Assembly: GCA_015060005.1 (NCBI GenBank)
Contig: SUZI01000005.1
Location: 1 to 64,000 of the forward strand
DNA from: Rikenellaceae bacterium
GTDB lineage: Bacteria; Bacteroidota; Bacteroidia; Bacteroidales; Rikenellaceae
Direction: 5' to 3'
Length of the DNA: 64,000 bases
Shown: piece by piece, positions 35,226-44,295 of the stretch
Layout of the letters: each line of letters begins with the position of its first letter
Numbering within the stretch: position 1 is the first letter of the stretch
Program-made: the position numbers and the translations under genes
Notes under the pieces: generated by a model
Seen by the model: only the letters and a program-made list of their open reading frames with translations
What the model was told of the DNA's origin: nothing
Databases searched by the model: none

Positions 35226-35256
35226 TTTGAATAGTCATATTTTATGATTTACTTTG
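35226..35256 (+). promoter_or_regulatory. Promoter of the serC operon
   Basis: TTTG (35226-35229), 19 bases, then TTACTTTG (35249-35256), one mismatch from TAnnTTTG. It would give a leader of about 80 bases before serC. Confidence 0.45.
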
Positions 35257-35344
35257 TGTAGTAAAAGATGGTAATTTTCTGTCGGGCACCCTACCTGGCG
35301 GAATTATCGAAACAACATTATTAATTTATATTATTTTATTGGAT

Positions 35345-36415
35345 ATGAAGAAGTATAATTTCAATGCCGGTCCATCGGTTCTGCCCGATGTAGTTCTTGA
35401 AGCAGCAGCTAAAGCAATTATCGATTTTGAAGGAACAGGTCTCTCCATACTCTCCATATCCCACCGTACACCCGAGTTTGACAATGTGATGGCGGAGGCA
35501 AAGAGCCTCTTCAAAGAGTTACTCAACATACCCGACAACTACCACATCTTCTTTGTGGGTGGCGGTGCAAGTACACAATTCTTCCACATCCCAGCCAACT
35601 TCCTCGGCAAGAAGGCGGGCTATGTAAATACAGGCGTATGGACAAAGAAAGCCATCAAGGAGGCTAAGAAGTTCGGCGAGGTGGAGGTTGTTGCCACATC
35701 GGAGGACAAGAATTTCAACTATATTCCAAAGGGTTTTGCTATCCCAGAGGATTTGGACTATTTATATATATGTGCCAACAACACAATCTATGGTACGGAG
35801 TTCAAGTGCGACATAGACTCACCGGTGCCTCTGTTTGCTGATATGAGTTCTGACATTCTGAGCCGACCTGTTGATGTGAGCAAATATGCGTTGATATATG
35901 GTGGTGCACAGAAGAACCTCGCCCCTGCGGGTGTAACATTCGTTATCGTGCGTGATGATATGTTGCAGAAGGTGGTACGCGACCTGCCAACGATGGTTAA
36001 TGTGAACACTCACGTCGAGAACAACTCTATGTTCAACACCCCTCCTGTATTCCCTATCTACGTATTGCGTGAGACGCTCAAGTGGATGAAGGCTGAGGGT
36101 GGCTTAGATGCTATCTACAAGCGAAATCTCGCAAAAGCAAAGCTACTCTACGATGAGATTGACCGCAACCCTCTCTTCCGCGGAACAGTCGAGAAGGAGG
36201 ACCGCTCACTGATGAATATATGCTTCATTATGGCTGAAGGCAAGGAGGATTTGGCTCCAGCATTTATGGAGTATGCCAAGGGCAAGGGTATGGTCGGCAT
36301 CAAGGGCCACCGCTTGGTAGGTGGTTTCCGTGCATCGTGCTACAATGCCTGCCCAATGGAGGCTGTCGAGGCTCTGGTGGCTTGTATGCAGGAGTTTGAA
36401 CAGATGCAGAAGTAG
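35345..36415 (+). CDS. serC: Phosphoserine aminotransferase
   Basis: A PLP enzyme converting 3-phosphohydroxypyruvate and glutamate to phosphoserine, second step of serine synthesis; it may also act in pyridoxal phosphate synthesis. The ATG at 35345 gives the family N-terminus [14 protein letters not shown]; a TTG at 35339 would add two residues. The 356-residue length is normal. The PLP lysine lies in [15 protein letters not shown] (about residue 190), and GGASTQF binds the cofactor phosphate. serA follows 23 bp downstream. Confidence 0.97.
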   Translation: MKKYNFNAGPSVLPDVVLEAAAKAIIDFEGTGLSILSISHRTPEFDNVMAEAKSLFKELLNIPDNYHIFFVGGGASTQFFHIPANFLGKKAGYVNTGVWTKKAIKEAKKFGEVEVVATSEDKNFNYIPKGFAIPEDLDYLYICANNTIYGTEFKCDIDSPVPLFADMSSDILSRPVDVSKYALIYGGAQKNLAPAGVTFVIVRDDMLQKVVRDLPTMVNVNTHVENNSMFNTPPVFPIYVLRETLKWMKAEGGLDAIYKRNLAKAKLLYDEIDRNPLFRGTVEKEDRSLMNICFIMAEGKEDLAPAFMEYAKGKGMVGIKGHRLVGGFRASCYNACPMEAVEALVACMQEFEQMQK

Positions 36416-36438
36416 TTTAACGCATAAAACTTAAAACT

Positions 36439-37362
36439 ATGAAAATTCTTATAGCAACCGAGAAACCATTTGCAGCAGAGGCTGTTGGTGGCATAAAGAA
36501 CATATTTGCAGAGGCTGGATTTGAGGTCGCTCTGCTGGAGAAGTATACCGACAAGGCAGAGTTTTTGGCGGCTGTTGCCGATGTTGACGGACTTATCATT
36601 CGCAGCGATAAAGTAACGGCTGAGGTGCTCGATGCAGCGAAGCAGCTGAAGATTGTGGTGCGTGCAGGTGCGGGCTACGACAATGTCGATTTGGCAGCTG
36701 CAAAGGCTAAAGGTGTGGTTGTGATGAACACCCCGGGACAGAACTCAAATGCAGTAGCGGAGTTGGCTATTGCGATGATGATATATATGTCGCGTAACTG
36801 TTTTACACCAGGCACAGGCTCGGAGCTTCAGGGCAAGACCGTCGGCATCCACGCCTATGGCAACGTAGGTCGTCTTGTAGGCTTGAAGGCTAAGGCTTTG
36901 GGTATGAATGTGGTGGCATACGACCCATTTATCAGCGACGCAGCAGTATTTGAGAAGGATGGCGTAGCGAAGGTTGACTCTGTCGAGGAGCTCTACGCTA
37001 AGTCGAACTTCCTCTCACTCCACATCCCTGCAACCGAGCAGACAAAGAAGTCTATCGGCTATAAGCTATTGACCTCTATGCCAAAGGGTGCAACACTTGT
37101 CAACACTGCCCGTAAGGAGGTTATCGACGAGGAGGGATTGCGTCAGGCATTAGAGGAGCGTGCGGACCTTAAATATATTACCGACATCGCTCCCGACACG
37201 AAGGATGCTCTCGCCGAGGCTTTTGGCAAGCGTTTCTTCGCCACACCAAAGAAGATGGGTGCTGAGACCGCCGAGGCTAATATCAACGCCGGTCTGGCTG
37301 CTGCACGACAGATAGTAGATTATTTTGTTAACGGAAACACCCGTTTCCAGGTAAATAAATAG
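36439..37362 (+). CDS. serA: D-3-phosphoglycerate dehydrogenase, lysine type
   Basis: Oxidises 3-phosphoglycerate to 3-phosphohydroxypyruvate with NAD+. The 307-residue protein lacks the C-terminal ACT/regulatory domain, as in short (type III) enzymes. RAGAGYDNVDLAAAKAKG and the NAD motif GIHAYGNVGRLVG are present, and the catalytic Arg is in NTARKEV. At the position of the usual catalytic His (TPHxG) the sequence reads TPKKMGAETAEAN, so lysine replaces histidine. This is the known Bacteroidetes/Entamoeba variant in which lysine is the catalytic base, so activity is expected. The next gene starts 4 bp after the stop. Confidence 0.94.
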   Translation: MKILIATEKPFAAEAVGGIKNIFAEAGFEVALLEKYTDKAEFLAAVADVDGLIIRSDKVTAEVLDAAKQLKIVVRAGAGYDNVDLAAAKAKGVVVMNTPGQNSNAVAELAIAMMIYMSRNCFTPGTGSELQGKTVGIHAYGNVGRLVGLKAKALGMNVVAYDPFISDAAVFEKDGVAKVDSVEELYAKSNFLSLHIPATEQTKKSIGYKLLTSMPKGATLVNTARKEVIDEEGLRQALEERADLKYITDIAPDTKDALAEAFGKRFFATPKKMGAETAEANINAGLAAARQIVDYFVNGNTRFQVNK

Positions 37363-37366
37363 TATT

Positions 37367-38611
37367 ATGGTACGCATCAAACCTTTTTGCGGTATTCGCC
37401 CACCAAAAGAGTATGCTTCGGAGGTGGCATCACGTCCCTACGACGTTTTGAACTCAATAGAGGCTAAAGCAGAGGCTACCCAACGCTCTCTCTTGCACAT
37501 CATCAAGCCCGAGATTGACTTTGAGCCAATAGCCGATGAGCACTCCGATGAGGTGTATCAGAAGGCTATGGATAACTTTGCACTGTGGAAGAAGAATGGT
37601 TGGCTCATTCAGGATGAGGAGGAGCACTACTATATCTATGCCCAGACGATGAACGGTCGTACACAGTATGGTATAGCTATGTGTTGCCATTTCGAGGATT
37701 ATCTCTCGGGAGCTATCAAGAAACACGAGCTGACACGTCCCGACAAAGAGGAGGACCGTATGATTCACGTGCGTAACCAGAAGGCTAATATCGAGCCCGT
37801 ATTCTTCGCCTACCCCGACAATGCCACGATTGACGCAATCGTAGAGGATGTCGTTAAGAACAACGAGCCCGACTATGACTTCACGGCAGAGGATGGCTTC
37901 GGACACCATTTCTGGGTTATCCGCGATGCAGAGAAGAATCGCAAGATAACCGAAACCTTTGCTTCAATTCCTGCACTCTATGTAGCTGATGGTCATCACC
38001 GTACCGCCGCTGCTGCACGTGTAGGTCAGGAGTGTATGTCGAAGAATCCTGCCCACACCGGCAATGAGGAGTATTGCTACTTCTTAGCGGTTACATTCCC
38101 AGCATCTCACCTGCGTATCATCGACTACAATCGCGTAGTGAAAGATTTGAACGGACTGAGCGAGGCGGAGCTCGTTGAGAAGCTCGCAGAGTCGTTCATC
38201 GTAGAGAAGAAGGGCAAAGATATCTACACCCCTGCGGCTTTGCACAACTTCGCGATGTATCTGGGTGGCGAGTGGTATAGCCTAACAGCAAAAGAGGGAA
38301 CTTATGACGACAATGACCCGATAGGTGTTTTAGATGTTACAGTATTGTCTAATTTGGTGTTGGATAAATTGTTGGGCATAACCGACTTACGCACATCTAA
38401 ACGTATTGATTTCGTAGGTGGTATACGTGGATTGGGCGAGTTGCAGAAACGCGTTGACAGCGGCGAGATGAAGGCTGCATTTGCACTCTATCCAGTATCA
38501 ATGCAGCAACTTATCGACATAGCTGATACGGGTAATATCATGCCTCCAAAGACCACCTGGTTTGAGCCTAAGCTTCGTTCGGGCGTGGTAATTCACTCTT
38601 TCGAGGAGTAG
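37367..38611 (+). CDS. DUF1015 protein in the serine operon
   Basis: A 414-residue cytoplasmic protein of the DUF1015 family. Conserved parts visible: RPPKEYASEVASRPYDVLNS at the N-terminus, KKHELTRPDKEEDR (about residue 120) and VADGHHRTAAAAR (about residue 205). It starts 4 bp after serA, and the serC-serA-DUF1015 order is recurrent in Bacteroidetes and clostridia, to my knowledge. No serB-type phosphatase is in the window. The DGHHR motif recalls ParB/sulfiredoxin-fold nucleotide-binding proteins, which include free-serine kinases; that link is my inference. Confidence 0.88.
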   Translation: MVRIKPFCGIRPPKEYASEVASRPYDVLNSIEAKAEATQRSLLHIIKPEIDFEPIADEHSDEVYQKAMDNFALWKKNGWLIQDEEEHYYIYAQTMNGRTQYGIAMCCHFEDYLSGAIKKHELTRPDKEEDRMIHVRNQKANIEPVFFAYPDNATIDAIVEDVVKNNEPDYDFTAEDGFGHHFWVIRDAEKNRKITETFASIPALYVADGHHRTAAAARVGQECMSKNPAHTGNEEYCYFLAVTFPASHLRIIDYNRVVKDLNGLSEAELVEKLAESFIVEKKGKDIYTPAALHNFAMYLGGEWYSLTAKEGTYDDNDPIGVLDVTVLSNLVLDKLLGITDLRTSKRIDFVGGIRGLGELQKRVDSGEMKAAFALYPVSMQQLIDIADTGNIMPPKTTWFEPKLRSGVVIHSFEE

Positions 38612-38645
38612 CCACATCATAAGCGAAGAGACCTGACACACAGCT

Positions 38646-39467
38646 ATGAGCAAGTATATATGGATGCTGGCGGGCACCCTACTACCCACCGCTGTATTCT
38701 CGTTTATCTCCGACAGTGCCGACCGTCTGAGCTGGATGCTCTTTACACTCGTGGTGCTGACGCTGGTAATCTGCTTTGTGCTTAAACGAGAAGAGCGTCG
38801 CGAACGTAAGGCGGCACGTAAGGGAGTGGAGTTTGTACCTAAACTAAGCCTCGGCTTCTGTGGCTTTGTGCTGGCGGCTTTTCTCCTGGAAGTGGTGGTG
38901 GTTGCATATGCGGCGTGGATTAATGAGGCCACACCGCCGACAACAAGTCAGATGCTCTTCCTGCAGACCTTCACACTGATGGATGGCGGGATGACTGCGA
39001 CCATCATAGGCTCGGCTTTATGCGGTCTGAATGTCTATATGGCACTGCTGCTTAACCGCAGACTACTTCGCATCTACAAACTCGATTTAGGGTGGAAAAG
39101 TGTCTTTAAGATGATTGTCGTTATGGTTACGGTGGCTGTAGTGCTAACCTTTGCAATGATATTTGCAGGCATAGCTACACATACCGATGCCTACACATAC
39201 TCGATTATCCTAATAGCGGTTGTATGTGGCTTGGCATCCATCGCTTATGACTGTCTGACACGCAATAGTAAGTCGTTAGTGGTAATACCCTACTTACTCG
39301 CTTCATCATTCTTCCTGCTGGCGTCGGGAATGGTTATATTCGCCATCTTCGTGGTAATAGGAGCTCTGTACTGCTTCGTCTGGTATAAGAATCATATTAA
39401 GAGTCATACAGACTCAAAAACGCCCGAGGCTACCCCACCCACCAAGATTGAGAAAGAGAAGGTATAA
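38646..39467 (+). CDS. Multi-pass membrane protein of unknown function
   Basis: A 273-residue protein with about seven to eight hydrophobic spans, a short charged loop near residue 50-65 (KREERRERKAARKG) and a hydrophilic, Lys/Glu/Pro-rich cytoplasmic tail (KTPEATPPTKIEKEKV). I recognise no family. It starts 34 bp after the DUF1015 gene and ends just before a bidirectional terminator, so it may be the last gene of the ser operon, though there is no metabolic reason to link it. Confidence 0.8.
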   Translation: MSKYIWMLAGTLLPTAVFSFISDSADRLSWMLFTLVVLTLVICFVLKREERRERKAARKGVEFVPKLSLGFCGFVLAAFLLEVVVVAYAAWINEATPPTTSQMLFLQTFTLMDGGMTATIIGSALCGLNVYMALLLNRRLLRIYKLDLGWKSVFKMIVVMVTVAVVLTFAMIFAGIATHTDAYTYSIILIAVVCGLASIAYDCLTRNSKSLVVIPYLLASSFFLLASGMVIFAIFVVIGALYCFVWYKNHIKSHTDSKTPEATPPTKIEKEKV

Positions 39468-39472
39468 CAAAA

Positions 39473-39498
39473 ATTAGGGAGGCTCACACCTCCCTAAT
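39473..39498. terminator. Bidirectional terminator
   Basis: ATTAGGGAGG (39473-39482) pairs perfectly with CCTCCCTAAT (39489-39498) across a CTCACA loop. It is followed by CTTTTA on the plus strand and by TTTTTGTT on the minus strand, and it separates the two convergent genes ending at 39467 and 39502. Confidence 0.9.
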
Positions 39499-39501
39499 CT
39501 T

Positions 39502-41700
39502 TTACCAATATCGCCACGTGTTGCTTATACCCTGATAATCTATCAAGCGATCACACTCACCCCGAACAAGTTGTCCTTTTTCGGTGTAGGGGTAGAGTTC
39601 GGCAAGACTCTTGTGCATACTGAACTGATACATAATATCGGCTATCAGCTCCTTATCTTCGGCTGTATCTATCGCCGAGAGCACCATCTTATCATATCGC
39701 TTGAAAGCCTCCTTGCGGAGCAACTCGTTGCGTTTGGTATTGTCGGACATAACGACACGATAGCCATAGACATAAAATCCTAATTGCCAACATCTTCCAA
39801 ATGAGGTGCGAAGTCCTGTGGCATATTCAATCATAAGCTTTGCCCGACGATCGGCATCCTGCTCCGAGGCTATCTTATTCTCTAACTCCAACATCCTTAG
39901 AGCAAAATCGTAGCGGAAGTTAGGCATAGACTCTATCGGATCTTGCTCGAAACAGAATGGGTCATAGTACAGTTGCACATTGAGGCAATTATCATATTTC
40001 ACATTCACATTAGAGAGATAGCTCACAGCCTTATCGTACTCCATCTGGCGAATATATTGCGTGCCGATGATATCGCACAAGAAGTCCTTATCAACGTAGC
40101 TATGCTGATTAAGATAGCTGTCAGTGTCGCCTTGAGGTTTGATAGTTCGCTCGTAGTAGGCAACCAAATGCTTCACATCGATAGAGTCTGCCATCTTGAA
40201 GAAAGCGGTCTGAAAATCGAGGTCGTTGATATAATCGCGATTGTTGCGATACTCATCGATGCTAACGATTTTTGGCTCCATCGTGTAACGTCGCCTATCG
40301 CTACGACTGCGGAATACAGGATGGCTTATAGTGGTCTTATCAATTTTATTAACAAGCATATACGACGATATGTTTGCCAACTGCAGAGCCTCCACCGCAT
40401 CGCCATTATCGTACATACGTGGCACGACAACCGAGAGCAAAACGTGACGCATCATATCGTTCCAATAGTAGTAAGACCAGCAGTAGTGCAGATAGAAAAA
40501 GCCCATAGTTCGCTCCTCGACCTTGTCGTCAATATTTGCATCAATCATCTGCTCAAACCACTTGATTTGACTCATCAGCCAAGGCATATATGAGCCGTCA
40601 TACCGGCGAAGATGGGCATCAAGATAGATACGCATAACACGTATAGAATCCTTCATATATTGACTTGCGGGACATCTCTCAGCTCGAACGAGGGTCTGCG
40701 AGGCGACATCCATCTCGCCAATGATTATCTGAAGCATAGAGGCGGTATAATACCACAGTACAGGGTCTTCCACCCTCTCATCGGCAGCTGCACGCAGCGA
40801 GAGAGCTATGAGGCGACGAGCATCATCTATATCATTTTCATTCAAGTCATTGGTACCACCATACGAAAATTTATATTTGTATTCCAACTCCGACACCACT
40901 CTGTCGAGATGCTGAACAACGCGAGGTGAGTTAGGAGCACTCTGCAAGATAATCTCTAAAATATCCACCTCGTCAACATCTATTTGACGTTTATTCAGAA
41001 CAAAGAGCACCGAGCTGATATCACCCAGCTCAACAAACATCTTTATTGCCTCCTCGCGACAATCGTCGAAACGCGACATAGCACCTGCCACATACGACAG
41101 AGCTAAGCGACGCATAACATTCTCCTTGGGCAGATGACTCATCTCGCTATGCCACAAATCGATAACCTCGCGGTACTCACCCAACGTAGTATGAGCTCGG
41201 ATAGCTTGCAGTAGGTAGCGGTCGCGAAGGTAGGAGTTATCAGCCTCGGCAATCTCTATCACGCGAGGCAAATCCATCGGAGCATCTATCTCCATCGTAG
41301 GATAATACCAATGTGAGAGATAGTGAAAACGCACCGACTCGTTGACCTTAGCCAGATAGAGGAAATCCAAAATTTCCCTGTTGCGTGAGGTTATCCACTC
41401 GGCAAAGAGATTATTGCCGCGATAGTTTCTTATGCTACGCAACAACTCGATATCCTCCAACGAGATATCGTAGACAATCTCGCGTATATGCTCCAGCGGA
41501 ATCTCCGGAGAGGTGAGAGCTTGCCACGCCAGACAATTTTCCTCTGTGAGGTCGATATAACGCTCCTGGTATTCATCCGAGAGTACACGGTACATTCGGT
41601 ACTCTTTGGGATGACAGATATCAATTCCACAGCCAAATGCGTCGGCTGCACTCATTAGCACCGCAAGGCTAATTAAAAGAGTATAATTTAGTGATTTCAT
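39502..41700 (-). CDS. Large secreted helical-repeat protein, uncharacterised
   Basis: A 732-residue protein with a signal peptide (MKSLNYTLLISLAVLMSAADAFG) and, right after it, a cysteine-containing motif CGIDICHPKEYRMYRV. The rest is a long alpha-helical array of TPR-like pairs (for example LGEYREVIDLWHSEMSHL, RMEYDKAVSYL-type segments), without an enzyme motif I can identify. It may therefore be a periplasmic or surface scaffold. Its start overlaps the end of the upstream gene by 32 bp, so the two are translationally coupled. Family unknown. Confidence 0.82.
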   Translation of the reverse strand: MKSLNYTLLISLAVLMSAADAFGCGIDICHPKEYRMYRVLSDEYQERYIDLTEENCLAWQALTSPEIPLEHIREIVYDISLEDIELLRSIRNYRGNNLFAEWITSRNREILDFLYLAKVNESVRFHYLSHWYYPTMEIDAPMDLPRVIEIAEADNSYLRDRYLLQAIRAHTTLGEYREVIDLWHSEMSHLPKENVMRRLALSYVAGAMSRFDDCREEAIKMFVELGDISSVLFVLNKRQIDVDEVDILEIILQSAPNSPRVVQHLDRVVSELEYKYKFSYGGTNDLNENDIDDARRLIALSLRAAADERVEDPVLWYYTASMLQIIIGEMDVASQTLVRAERCPASQYMKDSIRVMRIYLDAHLRRYDGSYMPWLMSQIKWFEQMIDANIDDKVEERTMGFFYLHYCWSYYYWNDMMRHVLLSVVVPRMYDNGDAVEALQLANISSYMLVNKIDKTTISHPVFRSRSDRRRYTMEPKIVSIDEYRNNRDYINDLDFQTAFFKMADSIDVKHLVAYYERTIKPQGDTDSYLNQHSYVDKDFLCDIIGTQYIRQMEYDKAVSYLSNVNVKYDNCLNVQLYYDPFCFEQDPIESMPNFRYDFALRMLELENKIASEQDADRRAKLMIEYATGLRTSFGRCWQLGFYVYGYRVVMSDNTKRNELLRKEAFKRYDKMVLSAIDTAEDKELIADIMYQFSMHKSLAELYPYTEKGQLVRGECDRLIDYQGISNTWRYW

Positions 41701-42682
41701 CGTCGGTATAGTTGCTTAGTTGTGAATAATCAAGATGATAGAGGATATTGCCTCGCTCAGACTGTCCCAACACCCTCTCGGCGAGCTGTCGCACGAAGAG
41801 AATCTCCTCGATTGTAGGACGCTCCCAACGTATATATTCGTTCTCTTTGAGAGAGTCCGACGCTCCGTCAGCAACAATCTTATCGAACTTCCCATCGCGA
41901 AACTTCACTCCCCATCCGAAAGTCGGAAGTGCCAAATCGAGCGGTATGTCATACGTCTCCTGGTTGCGAAGGTAGGGCACCACATCCTTCACATCGAGGA
42001 TAGAGTTACGCGTCTTGGGACTCTTCAAACCTCCCGTATTATAGAGCATAAGCACCGCTCTGTCTACCGGCGGAGCCATCTCTCGCAGCTGGTGGAGGCG
42101 GACCGTACAACTCAGCTCAATACCCTTCTGCTGCAAATGCTCTTTGGCCTCGCGACATAAACTCACAAAGATATGACGAGTGGTGGCAGTCCAATCGCAA
42201 TCGAACTGAATCTCGCGAATCTCTCCGCAGTTGTTGTAGCGTGCCATAGCGAGTATTCGCTCCACAATAAGCTCGGCATAACGATAGGAGAAATCATCCA
42301 TCTCACGCAGAGCCTCCAGAGTGATATAGACCGTCGGAACTATCTCTATACCCTCGGGGATGGCAGACTCAAATTTGGTCGTTGCTGTGGGTGTTACGTT
42401 ACGGAACTTCGAGGTGTAATCCTCGCCATACTCCACATCAAACATACGGATGTAGAGTCGCTTTACATTATGGCGTCTAAGGAACGAAAGCTCCGTAGAG
42501 TCGGGATTGAAGGTTGTCCGCCAATGGTAAATGGCATTGCTCACATTGGTGGAATCTCGTTTGAAGGATTGCCCGTAGCCCAGAAATGAGCCATCGCTGC
42601 GAGCAGAGTCGGCAAAGCCATCCGCAGCAAAATAGAAGATGGCGATAGCTGCAATCAAGATTAGATGTAATTTGTGTTTCAT
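41669..42682 (-). CDS. Secreted TIM-barrel-like protein, uncharacterised
   Basis: A 337-residue protein with an N-terminal signal (MKHKLHLILIAAIAIFYFAADGFA). The mature part starts with IYHWRTTFNPDSTELSFLRR, then NVKRLYIRMFDVEYGED and REIQFDCDWTATTR, with later strands such as AVLMLYNTGG and PLDLALPTFGWGV. The alternating strand-helix pattern with acidic residues at strand ends resembles glycoside-hydrolase-type barrels; DUF3142-like proteins are one possibility, but I cannot confirm it. Catalytic residues are not assignable. It is first of a two-gene unit with the helical-repeat protein. Confidence 0.8.
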   Translation of the reverse strand: MKHKLHLILIAAIAIFYFAADGFADSARSDGSFLGYGQSFKRDSTNVSNAIYHWRTTFNPDSTELSFLRRHNVKRLYIRMFDVEYGEDYTSKFRNVTPTATTKFESAIPEGIEIVPTVYITLEALREMDDFSYRYAELIVERILAMARYNNCGEIREIQFDCDWTATTRHIFVSLCREAKEHLQQKGIELSCTVRLHQLREMAPPVDRAVLMLYNTGGLKSPKTRNSILDVKDVVPYLRNQETYDIPLDLALPTFGWGVKFRDGKFDKIVADGASDSLKENEYIRWERPTIEEILFVRQLAERVLGQSERGNILYHLDYSQLSNYTDDEITKLYSFN

Positions 42683-42904
42683 ACGCTATTTTTTGTTAGA
42701 TATTATTTTTCAAAACAAAACTCCGAAAAAGATATTACAGCACAAAGCATTTGTTTTACGGTTGTATGAATTGTTATTCTGGGTGTAGGAAATATATCGG
42801 CTTGTACGATTTGCTACATATCGCCAATCGACATTCTCGGGTATTATACAGATTAAAAAATCATTAATTTTCTATCGTTGTTATTAAAAATATTAGTCAA
42901 AACA
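42683..42904. other. Intergenic region between two divergent operons
   Basis: AT-rich spacer between the secreted pair (minus) and the oxidoreductase operon (plus). Apart from the plus-strand promoter at its right end (42905-42934) I see no gene, RNA or clear minus-strand promoter. Confidence 0.5.
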
Positions 42905-42934
42905 GTTGCGTTTTCAAGAAATTTATTATATTTG
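42905..42934 (+). promoter_or_regulatory. Promoter of the 2-oxoacid:ferredoxin oxidoreductase operon
   Basis: GTTG (42905-42908), 18 bases, then TATATTTG (42927-42934), a full match to TAnnTTTG. The start codon at 42967 follows 32 bases later. Confidence 0.55.
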
Positions 42935-42966
42935 TAGATGAAAGAATTTCATAAAACTAATGCTAT

Positions 42967-43194
42967 ATGGCTAAGATAAAAGGAACGGTCGTCGTGGCGA
43001 CCGAGCGTTGTAAGGGCTGTGGCGTGTGCGTAGCATCGTGCCCCTGCAATGTATTGGAGTTATCGTCGGAGGTTAATGGCAAGGGTTATCGCTATGTGAT
43101 GATGGCTACACCCGACGCCTGCACAGGATGTGCATCGTGTGCTGTGATATGCCCCGACAGTTGTTTAGTTGTTTACCGTCAAAAATTTGAGTAG
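42967..43194 (+). CDS. 2-oxoacid:ferredoxin oxidoreductase, ferredoxin-like (delta) subunit
   Basis: A 75-residue bacterial-type ferredoxin with two 4Fe-4S sites: CKGCGVCVASCPC and CTGCASCAVICPD. It passes electrons from the TPP-containing subunits to free ferredoxin. It is the first gene of four; the alpha subunit follows after a 2-bp gap. The set is of the VorC/KorD type, used with branched-chain 2-oxoacids or 2-oxoglutarate. Confidence 0.92.
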   Translation: MAKIKGTVVVATERCKGCGVCVASCPCNVLELSSEVNGKGYRYVMMATPDACTGCASCAVICPDSCLVVYRQKFE

Positions 43195-43196
43195 TT

Positions 43197-44288
43197 ATGG
43201 CAGACAAAGAGGTTAAATTGATGAAGGGCAACGAGGTGATTGCCCACGCTGCCGTTCGTTGTGGTTGCGACGGTTATTTTGGCTACCCTATCACTCCACA
43301 GTCGGAGGTTATGGAGACACTGATGGAACTTGAGCCCTGGAAGACAACAGGTATGGTTGTGTTGCAGGCAGAGTCGGAGGTGTCATCTATAAATATGGTA
43401 TATGGTGGTGCCGCTACGGGTAAGAAGGTGATGACATCGTCATCGAGCCCTGGCGTGAGTCTTATGAGCGAGGGATTGAGCTACATAGCAGCGAGCGAGC
43501 TGCCTTGCTTGATAGTTAACTGCCAGCGTGGTGGACCAGGACTGGGTACTATCCAGCCTTCGCAGGGCGACTATTTCCAGGCTTGTAAGGGTGGTGGACA
43601 CGGCGACTATCACCTCATAGTGCTGGCTCCTGCATCAGTGCAGGAGATGCACGACTTTGTAGGTCTGGGATTTGACTTGGCATTTAAGTATCGTAACCCA
43701 GCTATGATTTTGGCTGACGGAGCTATCGGTCAGATGATGGAGAAGGTGGTACTCGCACCTCAGCAGCCACGTCGCACCAAAGAGGAGCTCTTAGCTCAGT
43801 GTGGCGAATGGGCTACAACAGGTAAGGGCGAGCGTACGACACAGAACATCTGTACATCGTTGGAGCTTCAGTCGGAGCTTATGGAGAAGATTAACGAGCG
43901 TATGCAGGCAAAATATCGCGAGATAGAGGAGAAAGAGGCTCGCTGGGAGGAGATTGAGTGCGACGATGCCGACTACATCATCGTAGCCTTCGGCTCATCG
44001 GCACGTATCTGCTCGGCAACAGTCGAGATGGCTCGCAAGGAGGGCTTGAAGGTCGGTCTGTTGCGTCCTATAACACTCTATCCATTCCCAACAAAACCGC
44101 TGGCAGCTCTAGCAGAGCGAGGTGTGAAGGGCTTCCTCTCGGTAGAGCTCAACGCAGGTCAGATGGTAGAGGATGTACGTCTCGCTGTCGAGGGTAAGGC
44201 TCCTGTGAAGCACTATGGCAGAATGGGCGGTATGATGTTCAACCCACAGGATGTGTTGGACGAGTTGAAAGCAAAACTTGTAAAATAG
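43197..44288 (+). CDS. vorB: 2-oxoacid:ferredoxin oxidoreductase alpha subunit (VorB-like)
   Basis: A 363-residue subunit combining the pyrimidine-binding (PYR) domain and the C-terminal transketolase-like domain II. The N-terminal MKGNEVIAHAAVRCGCDGYF and GYPITPQSEVMETL, and the glutamate in QAESEVSSINMVYGGA, fit the alpha subunits of anaerobic 2-oxoacid oxidoreductases. Annotations of close relatives favour 3-methyl-2-oxobutanoate (2-ketoisovalerate), but 2-oxoglutarate cannot be excluded. The beta subunit gene follows 7 bp downstream. Confidence 0.88.
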   Translation: MADKEVKLMKGNEVIAHAAVRCGCDGYFGYPITPQSEVMETLMELEPWKTTGMVVLQAESEVSSINMVYGGAATGKKVMTSSSSPGVSLMSEGLSYIAASELPCLIVNCQRGGPGLGTIQPSQGDYFQACKGGGHGDYHLIVLAPASVQEMHDFVGLGFDLAFKYRNPAMILADGAIGQMMEKVVLAPQQPRRTKEELLAQCGEWATTGKGERTTQNICTSLELQSELMEKINERMQAKYREIEEKEARWEEIECDDADYIIVAFGSSARICSATVEMARKEGLKVGLLRPITLYPFPTKPLAALAERGVKGFLSVELNAGQMVEDVRLAVEGKAPVKHYGRMGGMMFNPQDVLDELKAKLVK

Positions 44289-44295
44289 TGAAGTT

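Noticed and set aside
36439..37362. SerA as an inactive enzyme because the catalytic His is missing
   Set aside because: The lysine at that position is the recognised variant in this lineage, and the other catalytic and NAD-binding residues are present.
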